A DNA stretch of 64,000 nt, from NCBI GenBank assembly GCA_022828135.1, contig JAJEJB010000056.1, forward strand, positions 122,747 through 186,746, written 5' to 3'. This DNA is from Acidimicrobiia bacterium. Lineage in GTDB: Bacteria; Actinomycetota; Acidimicrobiia; Acidimicrobiales; Aldehydirespiratoraceae. Positions within the stretch are counted from its first letter, which is position 1; each line of letters begins with the position of its first letter. The notes under the pieces were generated by a model that searched no databases, was not told the DNA's origin, and saw nothing but the letters and a program-made list of their open reading frames with translations. Below are positions 55,247-64,000 of the stretch, piece by piece. Position numbers and translations under genes: made by a program.

Positions 55247-56083
55247 CTACCTCCGGGTGCCGCGCCGGCGGCGTCGTCGAACGATCAGCTTGTCGGAGTC
55301 CTTGCGGCGGGCGCGGGTCCGTCCCTCGGGCTTGCCCCAGGGAGACACCGGATGGCGTCCGCCCGAGGACTTGCCCTCCCCGCCGCCGAGGGGGTGGTCG
55401 ACCGGGTTCATGGCCACGCCCCGCGTCTGGGGCCGCACGCCCTTCCAGCGGTTGCGGCCCGCCTTCCCGATCTTGGTGAGCTCGTGCTCGGAGTTGCCGA
55501 CCTCACCGATCGTGGCCCGGCAGTCGATCGGCACCCGCCTCATCTCCGTGCTGGGTAGGCGAAGAGTGGCGAACCTGCCCTCCTTGGCCACCAGTTGCAC
55601 GCTGGCTCCGGCGCTGCGGCCTATGCGCCCGCCCCCGCCGGCCTTCAGCTCCACGTTGTGCACGACCGTGCCCACCGGGATGTAGCGAAGGGCCATGGCG
55701 TTGCCCGGACGGACCTCCGACCGGGAGCCCGACATGATCCGGTCGCCCACCTCCAAGCCCTTGGGCGCAAGGATGTAACGCTTCTCCCCATCGTGATAGT
55801 GGAGCAGCGCGATGCGGCAGGTGCGGTTCGGGTCGTACTCGACGGCGGCCACCGTGGCCGGAACGTTGTCCTTGGTCCGGATGAAATCGATCTTGCGGTA
55901 GCGCTGTTTGTGGCCGCCGCCGCGGTGACGGGACGTCTTGCGGCCATGGTTGTTGCGGCCGCCGGTGCCCGACTGCTTCACAAGGAGGCTGCGCTCAGGC
56001 TGCGAGCGGGTGATCTCGGAGAAGTCCGACGCGGTCTGGAACCGGCGGCCCGGACTGGTCGGCTTGCGCTTGCGAATCGCCAT
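55247..56083 (-). CDS. rplB: 50S ribosomal protein L2
   Basis: 278 residues from ATG 56083: [43 protein letters not shown], and the catalytic-centre loop [29 protein letters not shown] containing the conserved His of the peptidyl transferase region. The upstream open frame to 56164 has no support. Confidence 0.97.
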   Translation of the reverse strand: MAIRKRKPTSPGRRFQTASDFSEITRSQPERSLLVKQSGTGGRNNHGRKTSRHRGGGHKQRYRKIDFIRTKDNVPATVAAVEYDPNRTCRIALLHYHDGEKRYILAPKGLEVGDRIMSGSRSEVRPGNAMALRYIPVGTVVHNVELKAGGGGRIGRSAGASVQLVAKEGRFATLRLPSTEMRRVPIDCRATIGEVGNSEHELTKIGKAGRNRWKGVRPQTRGVAMNPVDHPLGGGEGKSSGGRHPVSPWGKPEGRTRARRKDSDKLIVRRRRRRGTRR

Positions 56084-56085
56084 GG

Positions 56086-56376
56086 TCAGGCCTCGAAGAG
56101 ATCGATCGAATCGCCCGCAGCCAGTGTGACCAGGGCCCGTTTGGTGTCGGGACGCCGACCCCAAGTGTTGTTGCGGCGGTTGTGGCGCCGCTTGCCCTTG
56201 CGGCGCAGCGTGTTCACCTTCACCACCTCCACTTCGAAGATCGCCTCCACCGCAGCCCGGATCTCCGGCTTCGTGGCCTGCGGGGCGACGACGAAGGTGT
56301 AGACGTTGTCGGCGAGCAGCGCGTAGCTCTTCTCCGACACGACGGGGCGCAGGATCACGTCGCGGTGATCACGCAT
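56086..56376 (-). CDS. rplW: 50S ribosomal protein L23
   Basis: 96 residues from ATG 56376: [42 protein letters not shown] and [20 protein letters not shown]. It overlaps the rplD stop by 8 nt. It lies at the tunnel exit. Confidence 0.95.
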   Translation of the reverse strand: MRDHRDVILRPVVSEKSYALLADNVYTFVVAPQATKPEIRAAVEAIFEVEVVKVNTLRRKGKRRHNRRNNTWGRRPDTKRALVTLAAGDSIDLFEA

Positions 56377-57034
56377 CGGAGTCACCGTTGCTCTCCGCGC
56401 TGTCCGGGCCCTGGTCGCCGGCGCCTCGGCCGCCGGGCAGGGTGTCCGACGTGAACACGACCACATCGCTGTTGAGCACGTCGTAGGTGTTCAGCTCGCG
56501 GTAGTGCAGGCAGTGCACCGGCGGAAGATTCCGGAAGCTCTTCCGGGCGTCGGAGTCGTCGTCCCCCAGCACAACCAGGACCTTGCCCGCCGCTCCGATG
56601 GCATCGAGGGCCTCCGCGGCGTCGCGGGTGCGGGGCCCGTCGAAACGCCAGCGGTCCACCACGATCACGCTGCCGGAACGAGCTCGATCCGACAGCGCCG
56701 AGGCGAGGGCCAGGCGCTTCATCTTCTTGGGAGTGCGCTGGCGGTAGTCCCGGGGCTTGGGACCGTGGGCCGCACCGCCGCCCCGCCACTGCGGGGACCG
56801 GATCGAGCCGTGGCGGGCCCGGCCGGTGCCCTTCTGGCGCCAGGGCTTGGAGCCGCCGCCGGCCACCTCGGCTCGGCCCTTGGTGCTGTGGGTACCGGCC
56901 CGGCGGGCCGCGAGCTGCGCGGTCACCACCTGGTGCATGACGCCGATGTTGGGCTCCACGCCGAAGATCGAGTCGTCGAGAACGACCTCACCGACCTTGC
57001 GGCCCTTCGCTGAAACCACCTTCACCGGCTCCAT
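56369..57034 (-). CDS. rplD: 50S ribosomal protein L4
   Basis: 221 residues; the tunnel loop [41 protein letters not shown] is complete. L4 acts as autogenous regulator of S10 operons in some bacteria. 4 nt from rplC. Confidence 0.96.
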   Translation of the reverse strand: MEPVKVVSAKGRKVGEVVLDDSIFGVEPNIGVMHQVVTAQLAARRAGTHSTKGRAEVAGGGSKPWRQKGTGRARHGSIRSPQWRGGGAAHGPKPRDYRQRTPKKMKRLALASALSDRARSGSVIVVDRWRFDGPRTRDAAEALDAIGAAGKVLVVLGDDDSDARKSFRNLPPVHCLHYRELNTYDVLNSDVVVFTSDTLPGGRGAGDQGPDSAESNGDSDA

Positions 57035-57038
57035 CGCC

Positions 57039-57677
57039 TCAGCCGTCCTTCACCGCGTTACGCACGACTACGGTTCCGCCCTTCGGCCCGGGTACAGCCC
57101 CCTTGACCAGCAGTACCTCGGCATCGGCGTCGGCCTTCACGACTTCGAGATTGAGCGTTGTGACCCGGGTAGCTCCGGCCCGCCCGGGCAGCTTCTTGCC
57201 CTTGAACACCCTGGAGGGTGTGGCGCACTGGCCGACCGCTCCGGGCTTGCGGTGCACCTTGTGAGCGCCATGACCGGCAGGCTGTCCCTTGAAGCCGTGG
57301 CGCTTCATCACACCGGTGAACCCCTTGCCCTTGGACACCGCGGTCACGTCGACCTTCTCACCGGAATCGAGCAGGTCGACCCCGATCTCCTGGCCGACGG
57401 CGTACTCGCTCACGTCGTCGAGGCGCAGTTCCAGGACGGAACGGCCCGGATCCACGCCCGCCCTCTGGAAGTGCCCGGCCTCGGGCTGGGTGAGCCGGGT
57501 CGGGTCGACCATGCCGTAGGTGACCTGTATCGCGCTGTAGCCGTCGTTCTCATTGGTCTTCACCTGCACGACACGGCACGGCGAGACCCGCAGGACGGTG
57601 ACGCCGACGACCTGGTTGTTGTCGTCCCACACCTGGGTCATGCCGACCTTGGTGCCGACGATCGCCTTTGTGGCCAT
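57039..57677 (-). CDS. rplC: 50S ribosomal protein L3
   Basis: 212 residues: AIVGTKVGMTQVWDDNNQVVGVTVL, GVMKRHGFKGQPAGHGAHKVHRKPG and KGKKLPGRAGATRVTTLNLEV. It is the first gene of this S10-type operon: rpsJ, normally upstream, is not found before the divergent permease gene. Confidence 0.97.
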   Translation of the reverse strand: MATKAIVGTKVGMTQVWDDNNQVVGVTVLRVSPCRVVQVKTNENDGYSAIQVTYGMVDPTRLTQPEAGHFQRAGVDPGRSVLELRLDDVSEYAVGQEIGVDLLDSGEKVDVTAVSKGKGFTGVMKRHGFKGQPAGHGAHKVHRKPGAVGQCATPSRVFKGKKLPGRAGATRVTTLNLEVVKADADAEVLLVKGAVPGPKGGTVVVRNAVKDG

Positions 57678-57719
57678 GGCCTCGTCCTGACATCTGGGCG
57701 CAAGCGCCGCTCACGCGAA

Positions 57720-57748
57720 CGCTCCGCTCGGGCTTGCCCGGCGGAGCG
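57720..57748 (-). promoter_or_regulatory. Leader hairpin of the S10-type operon
   Basis: In the ~180-nt leader of rplC, an 8-bp stem CGCTCCGC / GCGGAGCG encloses a 4-bp inner stem CGGG / CCCG around a short loop, with one bulged base. It is a candidate for autogenous control by L4 or for transcription attenuation. Function is inferred only. Confidence 0.45.
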
Positions 57749-57863
57749 GCTACTCGGTTGTGCCGCACGGTTCCCCCGCGATCCCACGGTGTCCCGCGAT
57801 CCCGCAAGGGCCTGTGCGGACGTCGATTCGTGCTCGCCCCGGAAGCCCCGAGGCGAAGCCCAG

Positions 57864-57892
57864 AGTGTAACGAGGCATACCCAGCCCCCCAA
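57864..57892 (-). promoter_or_regulatory. Putative promoter of the rplC operon
   Basis: On the minus strand, TTGGGG (57892-57887) and TACACT (57869-57864) are separated by 17 nt, a plausible housekeeping promoter ~190 nt before rplC. It is the best match in the divergent gap. A direct repeat CCCGCGATCCC near 57776 and 57793 lies in the transcribed leader. Confidence 0.5.
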
Positions 57893-57919
57893 CCCTCGAC
57901 GAGGCTGAGTGAACTATCG

Positions 57920-57964
57920 CCTCGCCCGCATGAGTCGGACTCGCTCACCCACGCGCTCGGCCTC
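57920..57964. repeat. 45-bp intergenic repeat module, copy 2
   Basis: 38 of 45 bases match 42297-42341. It lies in the gap between the divergent rplC and AI-2E permease genes, next to GAGGCTGAGTGAA, which resembles the flank of 46372-46415. Confidence 0.7.
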
Positions 57965-57983
57965 GCCGGGTAGGGTCACGCTG

Positions 57984-59108
57984 ATGGATGACGGCGCTAC
58001 GACGATGCCGGCTTGGGTGAAGCGGTCCATCGTCTGGTTCTGGCTCGGCGGGCTGGCGACCTTCTATCTCGTGGGCGTGATACGGGCCCTGGGGACGCTG
58101 CTGGTGGTGCTGGTCGTGTCGTTGTTCCTCGCCTTCGCTCTCGAGCCGGCCGTGAACATCATGGCGAGGCGGGGCATCCGCCGGGGCGTCGCCACGGCCA
58201 TCACGTTCGCGGTGGTGGCGCTGCTGGTCGCCGGCTTCTCGGCGCTGGTCGGCTCTGCGCTGGCCACCGAGACCACCTACCTGATCGACACCGCGCCCAG
58301 CTACATCGCCGACGTGGAGGACTGGCTCGACGACACCTTCGACGTCACGGTGGAGTTCGACACGCTGCGAGAAGAGTTCCTAACCGGCGGCGGGGCCCAG
58401 GATCTGGCCAGCCGGTTCGCCGACGACGTGCTCAACGCCGGCGCCACGCTGCTGGGCCTGCTGTTCCAGCTGTTCACAGTGGCCCTGTTCACGTTCTACC
58501 TCGTAGCCGAGGGTCCCAAGCTCCGCAGGATGATCTCGTCGCAGCTGAGCGAGCGGCCGGCCGAGGTCGTGACCGAGATCTGGGATCTGGCCATGAACAA
58601 GACCGGCGGCTACATGTACTCGCGCTCGATCCTGGCCCTGATCTCAGCGGTGGTGCACTGGACCGGCTTCGTGCTGCTCGACGTTCCCTCGCCGGTTGCG
58701 CTGGCCATATGGGTGGGCGTGGTGTCGCAGTTCATCCCCGCCATCGGCGCCTACATCGCCGGGGTGCTGCCGGTGCTGGTGGCGCTGCTTCACGATCCGC
58801 GCACCGGCCTGTTCGTGCTGCTGGTGATCGTCGCCTACCAGCAGCTGGAGAACTACCTCCTGTCTCCCCGCATCACGGCCCACACCATGGAGATCCACGT
58901 CGCCTTGGCGTTCGGGTCGGTGATCGCGGGCACCGCGCTTCTAGGCATAGTGGGTGCCTTCCTGGCTCTGCCTGCCGCCGCCACCGCGCAAGCGTTCATC
59001 TCAAGCTGGCTGGCCCAGCGCGCTGCGCGGGCCACGGCTGCTGAGGCGTCCCCGGCGCCCGACCCCCCGCCGGCGGAGACGGCCGCGAGCGGGGGCGAGG
59101 AGGAGTAG
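57984..59108 (+). CDS. AI-2E family transporter (PerM/YdiK-like permease)
   Basis: 374 residues from ATG 57984; the frame is open to 57909 but that part is a repeat. There are eight or so membrane segments: WFWLGGLATFYLVGVIRAL, LLVVLVVSLFLAFALEP, ATAITFAVVALLVAGFSALVG, LLFQLFTVALFTFYLV and a C-terminal group with VVSQFIPAIGAYIAGVLPVLVALL and AYQQLENYLLSPRI. The latter are signatures of the AI-2E/PerM exporter family. Substrate unknown; many members are ion or small-molecule exporters. A ~20-residue acidic tail ends it. Transcribed away from the ribosomal cluster. Confidence 0.88.
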   Translation: MDDGATTMPAWVKRSIVWFWLGGLATFYLVGVIRALGTLLVVLVVSLFLAFALEPAVNIMARRGIRRGVATAITFAVVALLVAGFSALVGSALATETTYLIDTAPSYIADVEDWLDDTFDVTVEFDTLREEFLTGGGAQDLASRFADDVLNAGATLLGLLFQLFTVALFTFYLVAEGPKLRRMISSQLSERPAEVVTEIWDLAMNKTGGYMYSRSILALISAVVHWTGFVLLDVPSPVALAIWVGVVSQFIPAIGAYIAGVLPVLVALLHDPRTGLFVLLVIVAYQQLENYLLSPRITAHTMEIHVALAFGSVIAGTALLGIVGAFLALPAAATAQAFISSWLAQRAARATAAEASPAPDPPPAETAASGGEEE

Positions 59109-59399
59109 CGGGCACCCCGGCGGCGGCTCCGGGCCTGCCGGCAGCATCGCTGGCGTGGCGACCGTGTCCCCGACAGCACAGGCCGCCCATCGACAACTCC
59201 CGATCCCGGAACTCGGGCAGAGGATCATTGAGAACCACCTTGCGGTCAGCCAACTAGGCCCATTGAGCAGATCATGTGACGCACACCCTTGGAACCGGCC
59301 AGAAGCACCCGTTTGCTTCACTTCTGCCTTCGAGGGCAGGGACGGGAGGCCGTGGACCACCATTGCGCTTCTCCGGTTCTGAGTGGGCCTCTGCCGTAA
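59109..59399. other. Spacer before the restriction-modification gene
   Basis: About 290 bases with no convincing gene. No hairpin terminator is evident after the permease stop. A TAA at 59397 marks the upstream limit of the open frame of the next gene. Confidence 0.4.
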
Positions 59400-62300
59400 A
59401 CTGTTGTTCGCAATCGCAATCGCAGAAGCAGGAAGTTCCTGCCTGAAGCCGCCGCCACCGGCATTGCCAATGAAGTCGCTGCTGTTATTGACGGTGCGCT
59501 GGCCAGGCTCGAGGAGCACGCCCATCAGCAGACTGACGGCATCTGGCTGGAAGATGTGACGGCGGATGTGGCACCGCATGTTCGTGATTGGAATGTGGAC
59601 CGCTGTTGGCGGTGGGAGGACTGGCCCGACCGCGACGAAGTGATGCCCGAGGGCACTCCCTCCGTGGATGCAGGGATCGACCTGGTGGCTCGCCGCCGCG
59701 ACGACAGAGGGTGGATCGCCATTCAGGTCAAGTCCCGCAGACTCAATCTGGCAGGTGAGGGCGAGCGGGTCACCTCCGACGAGATGAACAAGTTCCTGGC
59801 CGCCGCAGCGGACCGCAACATATGGGCTGAGCGCTGGCTGGCGGTCAACGGCGCTGTCCCGCTGGGCGGGCTTACTCCTGGCAAGGTCGCGATGTCGGGC
59901 GCTCCGGTGAAGGTGGTGAACGTCGCCCAGGCTGTCGAGTCGCAGCGCGCCGCGCTGGCTGCCGCCGACGACGATGACAGCGGCGGCGCGCCGATAGGCG
60001 ATGAGCCCCCCGACCAGACGCGCTCAGCTATGCAGCGAGAGGCGGTCAAGACGGCTGTGGAACGCCTGCGAGCGAACGAACAGGCCGATGAGGAGAACAT
60101 CCCGCGCGGCGAGGCCCGTGGCCGCATCGTGCTGCCCTGCGGCACCGGGAAGACACGCATCGCTTTGCGGATCACGGAGGAGCTGACCTACCCCGGCGAA
60201 CTGTCGGTGGTGCTGTGCCCGTCGATCGCACTGGTCGCGCAGATACGACGCGAGTTCCTACAGCACGCCAACGTCCCGCTGAGAGTGATGGCGGTCTGCT
60301 CCGACAAGGGCGTGGCCGCCGACGACGAGGAGAAGGTCGCCAACGACGATGACGCCACCCTCGACAGGGGATTGGCGACCACCGAGGAGATCAAGGGATG
60401 CCCCGTCACCACCGACCCCGGGGAGATAGCCGACTGGATACGGCAGCGCCGCGACGCCACGTTCGGCGACGCGGTGAGTCTGATCTTCGGCACCTACCAG
60501 TCGGCGCAGCGCGTAGCGGAGGGCATCAAACAGGCCGAAGCCGGGGACGCATTCAAGGTGCTGGTCTGCGACGAGGCGCACCGCACCGCTGGAGTGCGCC
60601 GCCGCAAGCGTAGCACCGCCGCCGAGGAGCGGCTGCGCGAGTTCACGCTGTGCCACGACCGCGACGCATTCCCGGCGACGTACCGCGTCTACCAGACTGC
60701 CACGCCGCGCATCTACGGCGACAGCGCCCTCGCGGACGCGGCGGGCCGCGCCGACCGTGCCGATTTCGTGGTTCGCCAGATGGACGACCAAGCCACGTTC
60801 GGAGTGGAGCTGTACCGCCGCTCATACGCCGACGCGGTGCACAACGGCTGGCTGTCGGACTACCGGATCATCGCCATGGGCGTAGGCGACCAAGCCGCAG
60901 TCGACCTCGCCAACCTTCTGGTCCGCGATGCCGACGAAAAGGCGGCACTTGAAGCCGAGGCAGCCGAACGGGGCAAGAGCCCCAAGTCTCGCTCCAAGCG
61001 CGGCGAGAGACTGCCCACGACAGGCGACTACCTCAAGGGCATGGCGTTCGCTCTCGCGATGGGAGGCGGCGCACTCGCAAGGGACGGCAGCAACGTCCCC
61101 CTCAAGTCGTGCATCGGATTCCTGAACACCATCGCCCGCAGCAAGACGATGACCGCCGTCTTGCAATCCGACGCGGTGCGGAACTGGATCGCTGAGCAGA
61201 CGGGAGGCTCCTCATCCGGCTACGGGCTCGAACACCTCGACGCTTCCTCGCCTGTCGCCAAACGTGACGAGGCCAAACGCCGCCTCGCCGTAGCGGACAC
61301 CGACGAGCCGCACGGCATCTTGAACGTCGGCATCTTCGGGGAGGGCACAGATTCGCCGTCGTTGTCCGCGGTCGCGTTCTTGGAACCGCGCAGATCGCCC
61401 ATCGACGTGGTGCAAGCAGTCGGGCGGGCGATGCGACGCGCTCAGGGCAAAGACCTCGGCTACATCGTTGTCCCGGTCGTCATTCCCCCAGGCGTGGACG
61501 CTGAGCGGCATCTCGCTATCAGCGACAAGCATGAAGGCTGGCGGGAGCTCGGTGACATCCTCCAAGCGCTGCGCGCCCACGACAAACGCATCGAGGACGC
61601 CCTTCCCGAGGTGTTGACGATCCAACTGCCCTCAGAGCAGCCGCCGCTGCTCGAGTTGAGGACCGTTGTCGCGGTGGGCAGGCCCGAGCAAAAGAACCTT
61701 GAGTACGCGGTCGTGGTTGGCAGCCGAGACGACGCCGAAGACGCTGCCCGTGCCGCCGTGAAACAGGGCCGCCCGCTGCTGGACTTCGACAACACCGTGA
61801 AGTTTGACCAGACCCTGTGGTCGGAGCTCAAGGACCAGCCGACCTCGATGATCGTCCACGTCAAGCGTCCCGACGGCAGCACAGAGACACGCGAAGACAC
61901 GGTGGTCCGCCACAAACCGAAACCCAACCAGGAACGAGGGGACGTCAACGAGAAGCAGACCAAGCGGCGTGCAGGCAAGGTCGCGAACGGCGAGCGCGGC
62001 AAGCAGCTGCCCGACCCCGCCGAGCGCGAGCGGAAACGCAGAGAGCGACAAGCCCAGAAGACGGCCGAGTTTGAGGCCCACATCCAAGGGGTGCTCGTGG
62101 ACCTGTCAGAGCAGATGGGCGGGACCATAGCCATGAACCTGCTGGAGAAGTCCGGGCTGACAGGCAACAAGGTCCAACGCGACCTCAACCTGCTCGAAGA
62201 CGCTGTCAGCGAAGCAGCGCGGCATGTCCACGACGAGACGGGTCTCGCCGCCGAACTGGACGCCCACTTCGGCAACGACAACCTCGCGGCGCCCAAGCAG

Positions 62301-63630
62301 GGCAAGCCCCGAGCCGACGGAGCCACGGTCGCGGCGCTGCTGTGGATGAACGCGGCGATGCTGCATCAGCGAATCCATGCAGGGGGCTGGCTCGGGCGCA
62401 GAGGGATAGACCCGCTCGCCAATATCAAGTCGTCGCCCGAGCCGGAACGAATGTTCTCCCGGTCCTGGAACGCCATCACCCGGCAGGACTTCCTGCCTGT
62501 GATCGACCCGGCTGTGGAAGCACTCGACGCGGCAACCTCAACAGGACGGCTCGGCGGGCTGCGACGCGCGCTGCGGCATCTCGCTGCCGAGGCAGAGCAG
62601 ATCGCCGAGACCTACGCCGACATGGGCACCGACCACGCCGGCGCCCTCTTCAACAAGGTCATGGGCGACCAGTCCTCCGACGGGGCATTCTTCACTCGCC
62701 CCGTCGCGGCAGACATCGCCGCGAGGCTCACATTGGAGGCCATAGACCCCGACAACACGCTCAACTGGTCAAATCCCGACGTGTGGCGACACCACAAGAC
62801 CGTCGATCTGGCGTGCGGGTCCGGGACACTGCTCACGGCGGTCATGACCGAAATGAAGCGCCGAGCCGCTCACCACGGCGCAGACCGAGACCAGCTGGCG
62901 GCGTTGCAGAAGGTCGCCGTCGAAGAGACGTTGAAAGGGCTCGACATCAACCCCGTGTCGCTCCAGCTGGCAGCCACACAACTCATGGCCGGAAACACCG
63001 ACATCAAGTACCGCAAGATGGGGCTGCACCTGATGCCCTACGGCCCCCAACCCGACGGCACCGCCGCAGCCGGCTCGCCCGAACTGTTCGGACGCCAAGA
63101 CATCGTGAACGCCGGCCGCCTGTTCGACGACGCCGCAGCCTCAACCACCGTCAAGACAGGCGCCGAACACACCAGCGGCACGCTGGAAGGCCCCGAGATG
63201 GACGACGCCACCACAGCAGCCCGCGGTGCCCGCATCGTCATAATGAACCCGCCGTTCACGAACCGCACCAAAATGGGCGAGAAGTTCGACAAGGACACCC
63301 AACAGTCACTCCGCAGCAGGATGGACACCCTCGAAGGGTTCCTGGAGACCGCCGACCGACCCCTCCGCGAGTTCCTGGACCCGAACTCGCTAAGGCCGCG
63401 ATTCACGGCCCTAGCCGACCTCTGCCTCGACCGTGAGGAAGGCGTGTTCTCGACAGTCCTGCCCACGACAGCGCTCACCGCTATGTCGGGGCTGCCCGAG
63501 CGCCTCGAACTCGCCAGACGGTTCCACATCCACACGATCCTCACCCACCTGGGCACAGCAGACGTGAACCTCAGCCAGGGAACACACCGCGAGATGAACG
63601 AGAGCATCGTCGTGATGCGGCGCTGCAACA

Positions 63631-63642
63631 CCCCCCCCCCCC
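63631..63642 (+). repeat. Poly-C tract (12 C) interrupting the methyltransferase frame
   Basis: A run of 12 C directly after codons for RRCN. 11 (or 14) C keeps the long frame; 12 gives a stop at 63831-63833; 13 (or 10) gives a stop at 63713-63715. It is the third C run of 11 or more in the window. Confidence 0.9.

Positions 63643-64000
<358 letters not shown>

Noticed and set aside
59109..59399. Small gene or tRNA in the gap before the restriction gene
   Set aside because: Frames are short, without ribosome sites, and no cloverleaf could be drawn.

Overview
The window is high-GC DNA with dense, collinear genes and frequent 4-nt start/stop overlaps (GTGA/ATGA). It looks like an actinobacterium, most plausibly class Acidimicrobiia. 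Evidence for this: an actinobacterial GuaB3 next to guaA, a zinc-ribbon S14 (rpsN), a short adenylate kinase, a CIRCE-controlled groESL and a split nnr-alr-tsa cluster. The phylum call is firm; the class is an inference. No rRNA or tRNA gene was found.

Region 1 (1-9.5 kb) carries a partial Fic-family gene, the reverse transsulfuration pair (cystathionine beta-synthase and gamma-synthase/lyase), guaA-guaB3 for GMP synthesis, a CoA-type Nudix hydrolase with a 55-aa companion, a surface lipoprotein, and a VapBC toxin-antitoxin pair behind a near-perfect palindromic operator. Region 2 (9.5-17.8 kb, minus strand) is a housekeeping series transcribed acpS > nnr > alr > P1 peptidase > tsaE > tsaB > tsaD > groES > groEL. 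It covers ACP maturation, NAD(P)HX repair, D-alanine supply, the t6A tRNA modification enzymes and the chaperonin.

Region 3 (17.8-25.6 kb) is a mobile-element scar: two tandem IS630-type elements sharing one TA, a 3'-truncated IS1182-type transposase, a twice-broken DUF4143 ATPase gene fused in frame to the first codons of miaB, a chimeric IS relic, and an intact AbiEi/AbiEii toxin-antitoxin pair whose toxin ends in a WYL-like domain. Region 4 (25.6-36.2 kb) is a Tad/Flp pilus locus: prepilin peptidase, two pilins, CpaB-, TadZ-, TadA-, TadB-, TadC- and TadE/G-like proteins. This locus is full of short duplications. One pilin leader has two long poly-C tracts. The other leader is built of 7-8 copies of its own processing site. 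The gaps before tadA and tadB hold degenerate copies of those genes' own start regions.

Region 5 (36.4-57.7 kb, minus strand) holds an unusually long GlmS-like protein, glmM, rpsI-rplM, truA and the alpha-spc-S10 ribosomal protein operons from rplC to rplQ. It lacks rpsJ, and there is no map between adk and infA. infA appears to start at CTG behind a perfect Shine-Dalgarno. Small dispersed intergenic repeats sit in this operon. Region 6 (58-64 kb) has an AI-2E-type permease and a single-polypeptide (type ISP-like) restriction-modification gene: nuclease, helicase and methyltransferase. Its coding frame is broken at a run of 12 C; with 11 C the frame would continue into a 71-nt AG dinucleotide tract. 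The poly-C and AG tracts here, together with the poly-C tracts in the pilin, look like phase-variation (contingency) switches. They are the most interesting signals in the window, with the caveat that homopolymer lengths are also the commonest sequencing error.
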